From Planctomycetota bacterium (GTDB lineage Bacteria > Planctomycetota > UBA1135 > UBA2386), in contig JAHBXX010000010.1 in assembly GCA_019636245.1 (NCBI GenBank), positions 1 to 64,000 on the forward strand: a stretch of 64,000 nt of DNA, read 5' to 3'. The notes below the pieces were generated by a model that saw nothing but the letters and a program-made list of their open reading frames with translations, did not search any database and was not told where the DNA came from. The number at the start of each line of letters is the position of its first letter. Position 1 is the stretch's first letter. Positions 1 through 8,203 of the stretch are shown in pieces. A program made the position numbers and the translations under genes.

Positions 1-135
1 GTGTTCTTCGCCCCGGGCAACGTGGTCGCCGCGCAGGCGATCTCGCTGATCCAGCCGAACTCGCTGCCGAACGGCCAGAACGCGTTCGGCCTCGTGGTCA
101 GCAACGGCGTGCGCAGCACGACGCAGACCAACTAG
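1..135 (+). CDS. C-terminal end of a secreted protein (partial)
   Basis: The reading frame is open from the first base and stops at the TAG at 133-135, leaving 44 residues of a protein whose start lies outside the window. The tail is rich in Ala, Val, Asn, Gln and Ser and reads NGQNAFGLVVSNGVR near the end. It has the same feel as the C-terminal domain of the secreted subtilisin at 13582 (which ends SNAVRMTMGQ), a style common in extracellular planctomycete proteins. No function can be given. A GC-rich hairpin follows directly. Confidence 0.6.
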   Translation: MFFAPGNVVAAQAISLIQPNSLPNGQNAFGLVVSNGVRSTTQTN

Positions 136-152
136 TCCGGAGCGAGACGAAG

Positions 153-187
153 CGCAGCGCCCGGCCCGGCCGCGGGCCGGCGCTGCC
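153..187. terminator. GC-rich hairpin between convergent genes
   Basis: GCAGCGCCCGGCCC (154-167) pairs with GGGCCGGCGCTGC (174-186) with a single bulged C and a six-base loop. It lies between the TAG of the partial plus-strand gene and the end of the minus-strand sugar transferase at 209. There is no T-run, so termination by this hairpin is an inference from position and stability. It could serve both directions. Confidence 0.5.
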
Positions 188-208
188 CGATCGCGGCTCC
201 TGCCGCGG

Positions 209-1729
209 TCACATGCCGGTGCCGCGCAGCACGCCGCGCACCGTGTGCGCGATCAGCTTGAGGTCGAGCCACAACGACCAGTTGTCGATGTAGAACAGGT
301 CCATCTCGACCCAGCGCTTGAACGACACGCGGTTGCGGCCCCAGACCTGCCAGACGCAGGTCAACCCCGGCTTCACCGAGATGCGGCGGCGCTGCCACCA
401 AGTGTACTTCTCGACCTCCGTCGGGATCGGCGGCCGCGGGCCGACCAGGCTCATGTCGCCGAGCAACACGTTGAGCAGCTGCGGCAGCTCGTCGAGGCTG
501 AACTTGCGCAGCACGCGTCCGACGGCCGTGATGCGGGGGTCGTGCGGGATCTTGAACGCCGGCCCATCCTGGGTGCTGGCGGCCCGCAGCTTCTCCTGCT
601 GGTCGTGCGCGCCGTCGTGCATGGTGCGGAACTTCAGGCAGGCGAAGGTCTCGCCGTTCCTGCCGACGCGGACCTGGCGGTAGAACACCGGCCCCTTGCT
701 GGTCAGTTTCACCGCCAGGGCGCAGGCGATGAACACCGGCAGCAGGGCCAGCAGGCCCGCGGTGGCGCCCACCAAGTCGATCACCCGCTTCACCAGCAGG
801 CCGAAGGCGTGGTTCGCGGGCGAGTTCATCGACAGCCCGAGCCGGGCATCGCGCCACGTGAGCCCCACGCGCAGGTGCTGCAAGTCCAGGAATGACGGGA
901 AGTACTGCACGCCGAGGCCGAGTTCGTCGCAGGAGCGGAAGACCCGCCGGATGTCGCCCGTGACGGTGCGGTCCGAGGGGCTCACCAAGGCCAGGTCGAT
1001 GCGGTGTTCCGTCACGGCGCTGCGCAGGTCCTCGGTGGTCGCCGCCAGGCGCGGCAGGTGCGACATCGTCGTCGCGTCCTCGCCGGGGAACGGCACGAAG
1101 CCGACGAAGGCCATGCCTTCCTGTGCGCCCTCGCCGAGGCTCAGCGAGCGGGCGCTGGAGCAGGCGCCGACCACCAGGGTGCGCGGCCGGCTGTCCTGCA
1201 GGCCGAGCGGCGTCGCCGCCAGCGCGAGGCGATAGCCCGCGAGCAGGGCCAGGCCGGCGCCGAGCACCGTCCACACGTCGAGGTGCGCCTGGCCGAAGAT
1301 CGACACCGACAACAGGCCGCCTACGCCCCAGGTCATGGCCCAGGTCTCGGTCACGCGGCGCACCAGGCGCCGCCGATTCCTGCGCACCGGAAACATGTCC
1401 AGCCCCAGGCGGTTCGCCATGAGGAACCAGACGCCCACGAAGGTGGCGAGGCTGGCCGCCGGTGCCAGCCAGTCGACCAGCGGAGCCGACGAGCGGATCC
1501 CATGGCCGAGACCGCCCAGGACGAGGACGGCGCAGATGCAGATCGAGTCGAGCAGGGTCCGGAGCAACCGGAACGGGCTGGAGCGTGGCATGCGGGCGAG
1601 GCTGGGCGAGTGCAGGAGAGCAGGGGTGGCGCTGCGGGCGGCGAGTTCGTCGGTGACGAGGTCTGGGGCGAGGTCCCCGTCACCCTCTCGGTACATCGGA
1701 GAAAGCGGCACCGTGTGGCAAACGCACAC
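209..1729 (-). CDS. Polyprenyl glycosylphosphotransferase (WbaP/WcaJ-type sugar transferase)
   Basis: This is a membrane enzyme of 506 residues predicted to start exopolysaccharide repeat units by moving a sugar phosphate from a UDP-sugar to undecaprenyl phosphate. An N-terminal region with several membrane segments (about 55-175) and a nucleotide-binding-like middle region lead to a C-terminal bacterial sugar-transferase domain (about 312-500). That domain carries KRVIDLVGA, YRQVRVGRNG, KFRTM, LDELPQLLNVL, GDMSLVGPRPP and KPGLTCVWQVWGR, all hallmarks of the family. The GTG at 1729 is chosen because AGGA sits six bases before it. ATG codons at 1696 and 1591 are alternatives. It points the same way as the polymerase-like gene at 1808-3157 and faces away from the export and glycosyltransferase arm. 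The sugar transferred cannot be told. Confidence 0.9.
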   Translation of the reverse strand: MCVCHTVPLSPMYREGDGDLAPDLVTDELAARSATPALLHSPSLARMPRSSPFRLLRTLLDSICICAVLVLGGLGHGIRSSAPLVDWLAPAASLATFVGVWFLMANRLGLDMFPVRRNRRRLVRRVTETWAMTWGVGGLLSVSIFGQAHLDVWTVLGAGLALLAGYRLALAATPLGLQDSRPRTLVVGACSSARSLSLGEGAQEGMAFVGFVPFPGEDATTMSHLPRLAATTEDLRSAVTEHRIDLALVSPSDRTVTGDIRRVFRSCDELGLGVQYFPSFLDLQHLRVGLTWRDARLGLSMNSPANHAFGLLVKRVIDLVGATAGLLALLPVFIACALAVKLTSKGPVFYRQVRVGRNGETFACLKFRTMHDGAHDQQEKLRAASTQDGPAFKIPHDPRITAVGRVLRKFSLDELPQLLNVLLGDMSLVGPRPPIPTEVEKYTWWQRRRISVKPGLTCVWQVWGRNRVSFKRWVEMDLFYIDNWSLWLDLKLIAHTVRGVLRGTGM

Positions 1730-1807
1730 GAATTTTCCTGCGTTTCTGGGCCCGAGTCCGGCCGGAGGCGGGGATCTGGTGGGGGCCGCGTTCCGGTCCC
1801 TGGGGCG

Positions 1808-3157
1808 TCAGAGCCGCAACTCCGCGAGCTGCTCCTCGACCCGGGCGCCGGGGACCAGGGTCAGCGACGAGACCGCGGCCAGGTTCAGGTACCAGAGGGC
1901 GACGATCTGGTCGAAGTAGGTGACGCCGATGAAGTTCATGCAGTGCATGAAGAGGGCCGTACCGAGCATCCAGGTCACCAGCTTGTAGGTCCGACCGCCG
2001 GGCTCCAACCGCAGGCTGCGGGAGCAACCGACGAAGGCCAGGACGATGATCGTCACGAACAGCACGAGGCGGGTGATGCCGCCGGCGATCGCCTCGGCGA
2101 CGAACTGGTTGGTCACGTCGTGCAGACCAGGCCCCCAGTGGCCGGTGCGTGGCGTGCCGAACAGGATCCACTCCCGGACGTGCTCGATCGTCTTGTCGAC
2201 GAGGTGGAAGCGATGCCAGCCGGTCGACCCGCCGACGAGGTCGACCCTGGCCAGGAGGTGCCAGACCGGCGTGTTCATCAGGGCGAACTGCAGCACGCAG
2301 GCCCAGCCGAACACCAGCCAGCGGATCCAGCGCAGGGCGCTGCGGATCGGGTAGGCGCAGAGGGCGCCCGTGCCGAAGACCAGGGCCATGATCGGCGTGC
2401 TCGACGCCGACAGGCGGACGATCGCCATCGCGGTGAACGCCCCCAGCAGCACGACCAGCCACCGCCGCCGCAGCCAGGCGCACACGAAGTAGAACGGGAT
2501 CACGCAGGCCCAGAAGCAGCCGGCCAGGATCGAGTGGGCGAACGCGCCCTGGCAACGCAGGCGGTCGCCGCGGACCTCGGTGAACTCCGGTACGCCGCCC
2601 AGGACGGCGAACATGTTGCGCGACGTCTGGTTCTCGATCACGAAGAACACCAGCACGACGATGCTGCAGGCCATGAACACCGACGCCACCTGCACCAGGT
2701 CGCGGTAGTCGCGGATCAGCAGCCGGAAGAAGAAGTAGACCATGACCGCGTCGGCCGACGTCCCGACCAGGAAGACGAAGGCGCCGACGGTCTGGTCGCG
2801 CAGCGTGCCGAAGACGATCGAGGCCGCGGCCCAGACCAGGAGGGTGCGGTCGAGGTGGTTCCAGACGATCGGCCGCACCTCTCGCCGCAGGAACATCCGC
2901 AGCCAGACGACCAGCATCAGCACGCGGATGAAGCTGAAGTCCAGCGTGGCGATCACCACCCGCTGCCCCGCCGGGATGAAGCAGAGCATCAGGACCACCG
3001 GCACGAACGTCCCGCGGCGCGGCAGGGTCAGCGCCAGCAGGGCCATCAGCCCGAGCGCGGCGACGCCGATAGGGTGGACCAGGGTCGTGCCGCCGAAGTC
3101 CGACCCTGCCTGGATCGGGACTTCGGGATCCTGGAACAGGGCCAGCACGGCAGTCAT
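1808..3157 (-). CDS. O-antigen ligase/polymerase-like membrane protein
   Basis: A protein of 449 residues made almost entirely of hydrophobic segments (about ten to twelve predicted) with short loops, including a periplasmic-type loop rich in His, Trp and Gly near residues 330-360. Size, topology and position beside a sugar transferase, a Wza-like lipoprotein and glycosyltransferases suggest an O-antigen ligase (WaaL) or Wzy-type polymerase that joins repeat units at the outer face of the inner membrane. The family is defined more by topology than by fixed residues, so ligase and polymerase cannot be separated by reading. The ATG at 3157 is the first in-frame start. A TAGAGT hexamer on this strand (3179-3184) may be its promoter. 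Confidence 0.7.
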   Translation of the reverse strand: MTAVLALFQDPEVPIQAGSDFGGTTLVHPIGVAALGLMALLALTLPRRGTFVPVVLMLCFIPAGQRVVIATLDFSFIRVLMLVVWLRMFLRREVRPIVWNHLDRTLLVWAAASIVFGTLRDQTVGAFVFLVGTSADAVMVYFFFRLLIRDYRDLVQVASVFMACSIVVLVFFVIENQTSRNMFAVLGGVPEFTEVRGDRLRCQGAFAHSILAGCFWACVIPFYFVCAWLRRRWLVVLLGAFTAMAIVRLSASSTPIMALVFGTGALCAYPIRSALRWIRWLVFGWACVLQFALMNTPVWHLLARVDLVGGSTGWHRFHLVDKTIEHVREWILFGTPRTGHWGPGLHDVTNQFVAEAIAGGITRLVLFVTIIVLAFVGCSRSLRLEPGGRTYKLVTWMLGTALFMHCMNFIGVTYFDQIVALWYLNLAAVSSLTLVPGARVEEQLAELRL

Positions 3158-3220
3158 TTCGGCGTTCGGCGGACGTCGACTCTACCCGTGATCCAGCCGC
3201 TGCGGAGGCTCTGGTTTCCG

Positions 3221-4003
3221 ATGCGCCGTCTACCTACCCTGCTCGCCGTGTCCACGCCCTCCTCCGCCGCATCGGCGCGGCGCCGGTCACTCGTGCCCAT
3301 GGCTGCGTTGGTGGCATGCCTCTCGACGTGGATCGCGGCGTGCTCGTCGGCGCCACCGTTCGACGCCAGGGCGGTGGCCCTGGAGTGGGCGGCCTACATG
3401 CAGCGCGACTACGTGCTGCGCGCCGGCGACCGTCTGTCGGTGCGCGTCGACCAGCTGCGCGGCGAGGGCGACGTGCGCGACAGCGTGCAGGAGGTCCGGG
3501 TCTCGCCGACCGGGACGATCGACCTGCGCGACCTGCCCGGGCCGCTGCACGTCGGCGGTCGCTCGATCGGCGCGACGCGCACCGAGATCGTCGAGGCCTA
3601 CAAGGCGCAGTTCAACGACCCGCGCGTCAGCGTGACCCTGATCGAGGCCTCGACCCAGTCGGTCTACGTCTGCGGCGAGGTCTACCGCGCCGGCGCCGTG
3701 CCCTACCAGCCGGGGCTCACCATGATGCAGGCCATCACCGTCGCCGGCAGCTTCGCGATCACGGTGAAGTACAAGGACATCCGCGTGCTGCGCCTGGGGC
3801 CCGACGGCAGCAATCGCACCTTCCGCGTCAACATGGACGCGATCCTGCTGGAGCAGGCGCCGGACTTCCTCCTGCTGCCCGGCGACGTCATCTACTGCCA
3901 GACGTCGGGCATCGCCGATGCGGGCAACTGGGTCGAACTCTGGATCCGGCGCCTGCTGCCGTTCCAGATCGGCGATCCGACCGTGGGCTCGTTCCAGAAC
4001 TGA
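3221..4003 (+). CDS. Wza-like polysaccharide export lipoprotein
   Basis: A 260-residue lipoprotein. An Arg-rich start is followed by a hydrophobic stretch and the lipobox WIAAC (around residue 43). The mature part has a polysaccharide-export domain (YVLRAGDRLSVRVDQ, VSPTGTIDLRDL, EAYKAQF) and an SLBB-like region (VYVCGEVYRAGAVPYQPG, LLLPGDVIYC). Proteins of this family form the outer-membrane channel for capsule or exopolysaccharide. It is shorter than E. coli Wza and lacks an obvious C-terminal amphipathic helix, so another protein may complete the pore. The ATG at 3221 has GGAGG twelve bases upstream. An internal ATG at 3299 would start just before the signal peptide core. The glycosyltransferase at 4011 follows after seven bases. 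Confidence 0.88.
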   Translation: MRRLPTLLAVSTPSSAASARRRSLVPMAALVACLSTWIAACSSAPPFDARAVALEWAAYMQRDYVLRAGDRLSVRVDQLRGEGDVRDSVQEVRVSPTGTIDLRDLPGPLHVGGRSIGATRTEIVEAYKAQFNDPRVSVTLIEASTQSVYVCGEVYRAGAVPYQPGLTMMQAITVAGSFAITVKYKDIRVLRLGPDGSNRTFRVNMDAILLEQAPDFLLLPGDVIYCQTSGIADAGNWVELWIRRLLPFQIGDPTVGSFQN

Positions 4004-4010
4004 CGTCCAC

Positions 4011-5258
4011 GTGACCGGCCGCTCCCCGACGACCCCTGCACCGGCCACCCTGCGGGTCTGCATGGTCGTGCACGCCTACTACGAGGGCGACGCGCGCGTG
4101 CGCCGCTACGCCGAGTCGTTGGCCGCCGCCGGGCACCAGGTCGACGTGCTGGCGCTGCGCGATCGCGGCAAGCCGAAGCGGGAGCCGCTGCGCGGCGTGT
4201 CCGTGCACCGGCTGCCGCTGTCGCGGCGCCGCGGCGGCACGTTGCGCTATCTGTTCGAGTACGCCTGGTTCACGCTGCTGTGCGGCCTCGTGCTCGCCTG
4301 GCGCGCCCGGCGCTACGACGTCGCGCACGTGCACAACATGCCGGACTTCCTGGTGTTCGCGGCGCTGGCGCCGCGGCTGCTCGGGCGTCTGGTGCTGCTC
4401 GACGTGCACGACCTGATGCCCGAGGTCTACTGCAGCAAGTTCAAGACCAGCGTGCGGCACCCGGGCATCTGGCCGATCCGCGTCCAGGAGTGGCTGTCGC
4501 ACCGCTTCGCCAGCGCCTGCTGCTTCGCGACCGAACGGTTCCGCCAGGGCGCGCTGGCGCGCCGGACCTGTCGTGCCGACCGCTCGATCGCGGTGATGAA
4601 CGCCGCCGACACGACCCTGTTCGACGCCGGCCGGCACCCGTGGCGCGGTCCCGAGCGCCCCGGCGAGTTCGTGATGCTCTACCTCGGCACCGTGTCGCAC
4701 CGCCACGGCGTCGACCAGTGCGTGCGCGTGCTGCCGCTCGCGGTGGCGCGGGTGCCGGGCATCCGGCTCGTGATCCACGCCAAGCTGTCCGAGGCGGAGG
4801 GCAGACCGATGCAGGAACTGCAGGACCTCGCGCGGCAGCTCGGGGTCGCCGACCGCGTCGACATCCGCCCGCCGCTGCCGCTGCACGAGGTGCCGGCGGT
4901 GATGAGTCGCGCTTCGGTCGGCGTGTTCACGCCGCACCTCGACGTGCACATCGACATGGCGTTGTCCCTGAAGGTGCCGGAGTTCGTCGCCATGGGGGTG
5001 CCGGTCGTCGCCGTTCGCACTTCGATCATGACCTCGCTGTTCCGCGACGACGAGGTGGCGATGTTCCCCGACGGCGACCTGCCGGCGTTCGCCGACCTGC
5101 TGGCCCGCCTGCACGCGGAGCCTGATCTGGGCCGGGAGATGGCCGCGCGCGCCCGGCGGTTCACCCGCGACCACGCCTGGGAGAACGAGTTCGCCGGCTA
5201 CGTGGCCCTGATCGAGCGGCTGCTGGGGCGATCGCTCGCCGTTGCGGCCCGGAGTTGA
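4011..5258 (+). CDS. GT4-family glycosyltransferase
   Basis: A 415-residue cytoplasmic GT-B enzyme predicted to add a sugar to a lipid-linked exopolysaccharide intermediate. The N-terminal half has the opening MVVHAYYEGDARVRRYAE, a glycine-containing loop that binds the acceptor, and DVAHVHNMPDF. The C-terminal half has YLGTVSHRHGVDQCVRVLPL and the donor-binding region VPEFVAMGVPVVA, where many GT4 proteins have an E-x7-E motif. GTG at 4011 is used because it lies seven bases after the stop of the export gene. ATG at 4062, seventeen codons later, is possible. It is the second gene of the plus-strand arm of the exopolysaccharide locus. Confidence 0.85.
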   Translation: MTGRSPTTPAPATLRVCMVVHAYYEGDARVRRYAESLAAAGHQVDVLALRDRGKPKREPLRGVSVHRLPLSRRRGGTLRYLFEYAWFTLLCGLVLAWRARRYDVAHVHNMPDFLVFAALAPRLLGRLVLLDVHDLMPEVYCSKFKTSVRHPGIWPIRVQEWLSHRFASACCFATERFRQGALARRTCRADRSIAVMNAADTTLFDAGRHPWRGPERPGEFVMLYLGTVSHRHGVDQCVRVLPLAVARVPGIRLVIHAKLSEAEGRPMQELQDLARQLGVADRVDIRPPLPLHEVPAVMSRASVGVFTPHLDVHIDMALSLKVPEFVAMGVPVVAVRTSIMTSLFRDDEVAMFPDGDLPAFADLLARLHAEPDLGREMAARARRFTRDHAWENEFAGYVALIERLLGRSLAVAARS

Positions 5259-5262
5259 CGGC

Positions 5263-7644
5263 ATGCGGGCGGCCCTGCAGGCGCTGTTGCTGCCCTGGCT
5301 GGCCCTGCTCTGGCTGCCGATCGGCTTCGCGCTCGGGCTGTCGCTGCTGCTGGCCATCCTCGTCGTCGACGCGGTCGCCTGGCCGTTCGCCGTCCGGCGG
5401 CGCCGGCCGTGGCAGCCCCGCCCCCGCGACGCCTCGGCGGCCTCGATCGTCACGGTCACCTGGAACGGCAGGCACCACCTCGAGGGATTGCTCCCCTCGC
5501 TGCGGCGCGAGGTGCTGGCGACCGGCGGCGACCACCAGGTGATCGTCGTCGACAACGGCAGCACCGACGGCACCGTCGAGTGGCTGCGCGCCGAGCATCC
5601 GTGGGTCGAGATCGTGGCGTTGCCCGAGAACCGCTACTTCGTCCGCGGCAACCGCGCCGGCGTCGAGCGCGCGACGAGGGACGTGCTCGTCTTCCTCAAC
5701 AACGACATGGTCGTGCAGCCGGGCTTCCTCGGCCCGCTGCTCGACGGGCTGCGGGACCCGCGCGTGTTCGCCGTCGCCGCCGAGGTGTTCTTCAAGGACC
5801 CGCGCAAGCGCCGCGAGGAGACCGGCCGCACGCGCGGCGAGCTGCGCGCCGGCTGGCTGAAGCTCGCGCACGTGCTGCCCAGCCGGGACGAACGCGCACT
5901 CGCCTACGCGCCGACGCTGTGGGCCGGCGGCGGCAGCGCGGCCTTCGACCGGGCCGCCTACCTGGCGATCGGCGGCTTCGACGAGCTGTACGATCCCTTC
6001 TACATGGAGGACATGGGCCTCTCCTACGAGGCCTGGAAGCGCGGCTTCCTGGTGCTGTTCACGGCCCGCAGCTCGGTGCTGCACGAGCACCGCGGCACCA
6101 GCCGCAAGGCGTTCGGCGACGACTACGTCGACGCGATGATCCGCCGCAACCAGCACCTGTTCCTGTGGCGCAATCTGACCTCGACTCCGGCGATCGCGCG
6201 CGTGCTGCTGCTGCTGCCCATCGGCGTGCTGCTGCGCAGCAGGCGGCCGGGCCGGAGCCGCCTGCAGGGCCTCTGGTTCGAGGTGCGCGCGCTGCTGCGC
6301 GCGCTGCCGCGCCTGCCGCAGGCGCTCGCCGGTCGCTGCCGCAGCCGGCCGTTCCACGTCCGCGCCGACGCCGACGTGTTCGCCCACGCGAACTCGATCG
6401 CCGCGTGCCGCCGCCGCGCCGGCGCGGCGCTCGGCGAACTGCCGACGCCGCGGCCCGGCGGTCGCCGCATCCTGGTCCTCAGCGCGCGCCTGCCGCGGCT
6501 CGGCCACGATGGTTCGTGGACCGTCTTCCGCCGGCTGGCGGCGCAGGCGAAGGTGCACCGGCTGACGTTGTTCGGCTTCGTCGAGCCCGGCGACGACGAT
6601 GGCGCGGCGGCGGCGCTGCGTGAACTCGGCATCGAGGTCGTGACCGCGGTGCGGGTGCGCAACCCGATGCCCGGCAACCTGCACCACGCGATCCCGGCGC
6701 GCCTGTGGCGGGACTACGGCGCGCCGGCGATGCGGGACGCCGTCGTGCGGGCGCTCGAGTCCGTCGACCACGAGCTGGTCCAGATCGAGTATCCCGAGAT
6801 GCTGCACCTGCTGCACGGCGCGCCGAAGCACGCGCCGTGGCTCTACGTCTGCCACGAGTCCCTGGGTCTCGCCGCATCCCGGGTGGCGGCCGTGGCGCGC
6901 GGGCCGGCCCGGCTCGTGGCCTGGTTCCGCGCGGTCCAGGCGACGGCGCACGAACTCCGGCTGCTGCGGCCGGTCGACCACGTGATCGCCCTGTCGGATG
7001 CGGACAGCCGGTTCCTCGGCGAGCGCATCCAGGGCCTGCCCTGCACGGTGGTGCCCTGCGGCGGCGAGGTCGACATCGGCGAAGCCGCGGCCGTGGTCGA
7101 GGAGCCGGCGACAGCGCTGTTCGTCGGCTACTTCCGCCACGGCCCCAACGTCGAGGGCGCGCAGTGGCTCTGCGAAGCGATCCTGCCGCTGCTGCGGCAA
7201 GGCCTGCCCCAGGCGCGCGTGCGGCTGGTCGGTCGCGATGCGCCGCCGGCCGTGCAGGCGCTGGCCGAACGGCCGGGGGTCGAGGTCGCCGGCTACGTCG
7301 CCGACCTGGGGGCGGCGATGGCGCAGGCGACCGTGGTCGTGCTGCCGCTGCGCCAGGGCTCCGGCCTGCGCGGCAAGCTGCTCGAGGCCTGGGCCGCCGG
7401 CAAGGCGGTGGTGGCGACGCGGGTCGCCTGCGAAGGCACCGCGGCCCGCGACGGCGAGCACTGCCTGATCGCCGACGAGCCGGCGGCCTTCGCGGCGGCC
7501 GTCGCGCGCCTGTTCGGCGATCCGGAGCTGCGGGCCCGGCTCGGCGCCGCCGGGCGCGACCTCGCCCAGCGGCAGCACGGCACGGCGGGCATCGTCGCCG
7601 CCTACGAGCAGGTCTACGCGGGGCTGTGCGGGGGGGCGCGATGA
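5263..7644 (+). CDS. Two-domain glycosyltransferase (GT2 + GT4)
   Basis: A 793-residue protein with a membrane segment at about 5-35, then a GT2 domain (about 60-300) with SIVTVTWNGRHH, VVDNGSTDGTVEWL, FLNNDMVVQ and GGFDELYDPFYMEDMGL. A second, GT-B type domain runs from about 400 to the end, with LVLSARLPRLGHDGSW, VGYFRHGPNVEGAQWL, VVVLPLRQGSGLRGKLLEAW and KAVVATRVACEGT. Two separate transferase activities in one chain suggest successive additions to the growing repeat unit at the membrane. ATG at 5263 is four bases after the preceding stop and has GGAG nearby (5251-5254). Its stop overlaps the next start as ATGA. Donor and acceptor sugars are unknown. Confidence 0.85.
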   Translation: MRAALQALLLPWLALLWLPIGFALGLSLLLAILVVDAVAWPFAVRRRRPWQPRPRDASAASIVTVTWNGRHHLEGLLPSLRREVLATGGDHQVIVVDNGSTDGTVEWLRAEHPWVEIVALPENRYFVRGNRAGVERATRDVLVFLNNDMVVQPGFLGPLLDGLRDPRVFAVAAEVFFKDPRKRREETGRTRGELRAGWLKLAHVLPSRDERALAYAPTLWAGGGSAAFDRAAYLAIGGFDELYDPFYMEDMGLSYEAWKRGFLVLFTARSSVLHEHRGTSRKAFGDDYVDAMIRRNQHLFLWRNLTSTPAIARVLLLLPIGVLLRSRRPGRSRLQGLWFEVRALLRALPRLPQALAGRCRSRPFHVRADADVFAHANSIAACRRRAGAALGELPTPRPGGRRILVLSARLPRLGHDGSWTVFRRLAAQAKVHRLTLFGFVEPGDDDGAAAALRELGIEVVTAVRVRNPMPGNLHHAIPARLWRDYGAPAMRDAVVRALESVDHELVQIEYPEMLHLLHGAPKHAPWLYVCHESLGLAASRVAAVARGPARLVAWFRAVQATAHELRLLRPVDHVIALSDADSRFLGERIQGLPCTVVPCGGEVDIGEAAAVVEEPATALFVGYFRHGPNVEGAQWLCEAILPLLRQGLPQARVRLVGRDAPPAVQALAERPGVEVAGYVADLGAAMAQATVVVLPLRQGSGLRGKLLEAWAAGKAVVATRVACEGTAARDGEHCLIADEPAAFAAAVARLFGDPELRARLGAAGRDLAQRQHGTAGIVAAYEQVYAGLCGGAR

Positions 7645-8165
7645 AGGTCGCCGTGTTCCTGACCACCGGGCGCGCCGCCGCCGACGAACTGCTCGGTCGC
7701 GTTCGGGCGCGCTGGTCGATGGCGGACGTGGTGGCGTTCGCCAACGACGAGGACCGTGACTGGCTGCGCGCCCGCCATCCCGACGTCGACCTGCGCCGCG
7801 ACAAGCCGCCCGGCGGCAAGGTCGCGTTCGTGCGCGCGCTGCGGCGCGAGGCGTTCGCCGAGGTCGTCGTCGCCTGGCACGGCGGCGAGCGCCTGCAACC
7901 CCTCCGCCTGGTCGCCCTGGCGCTGGGGCGCCGGGCGGTCGCCATCGACGAACGGGGTCGCGAGCGGCGGGTGGCGTGGTGGGCACCGTGGAGTTGGGGC
8001 CCGCACCTGCTGCGGCGCGGCGTCACGGCCGATCCGCTGCAGGTGGCGCGGCTCGGCGCGGCCGCCTACCGCGCGACGATCGGCCTCCTGCTGGCGGTCG
8101 CCTGGCTGCCGCTGCGGCTGTGGCTCCTGCGCGGTCGCCGCCACCGACCGGGGCGGGCTGCGTAG
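7641..8165 (+). CDS. Uncharacterised membrane-anchored protein of the exopolysaccharide locus
   Basis: A 174-residue protein whose ATG overlaps the stop of the two-domain glycosyltransferase (ATGA at 7641-7644), so the two are probably translated together. The first 110 residues look like an alpha/beta fold (MKVAVFLTTG, EVVVAWHGGERLQPLRLVAL). A hydrophobic segment near residues 140-160 (IGLLLAVAWLPLRLWLL) is followed by an Arg-rich tail. The segment VVVAWHGGERLQ recalls proteins found beside glycosyltransferases in other bacteria, but I do not recognise a characterised family. A role in polysaccharide assembly is inferred from position only. Confidence 0.75.
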   Translation: MKVAVFLTTGRAAADELLGRVRARWSMADVVAFANDEDRDWLRARHPDVDLRRDKPPGGKVAFVRALRREAFAEVVVAWHGGERLQPLRLVALALGRRAVAIDERGRERRVAWWAPWSWGPHLLRRGVTADPLQVARLGAAAYRATIGLLLAVAWLPLRLWLLRGRRHRPGRAA

Positions 8166-8188
8166 CGGCAGTTCGAGCGGGCGGCGCC

Positions 8189-8194
8189 TAAGAT
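8189..8194 (+). promoter_or_regulatory. TAAGAT hexamer, leaderless-type -10
   Basis: TAAGAT lies nine bases before the ATG at 8204 (CCGCCGCCG between). A start of transcription six to seven bases after a -10 box would fall close to the ATG, giving a leaderless or nearly leaderless mRNA. No Shine-Dalgarno sequence is present. Confidence 0.5.
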
Positions 8195-8203
8195 CCGCCG
8201 CCG

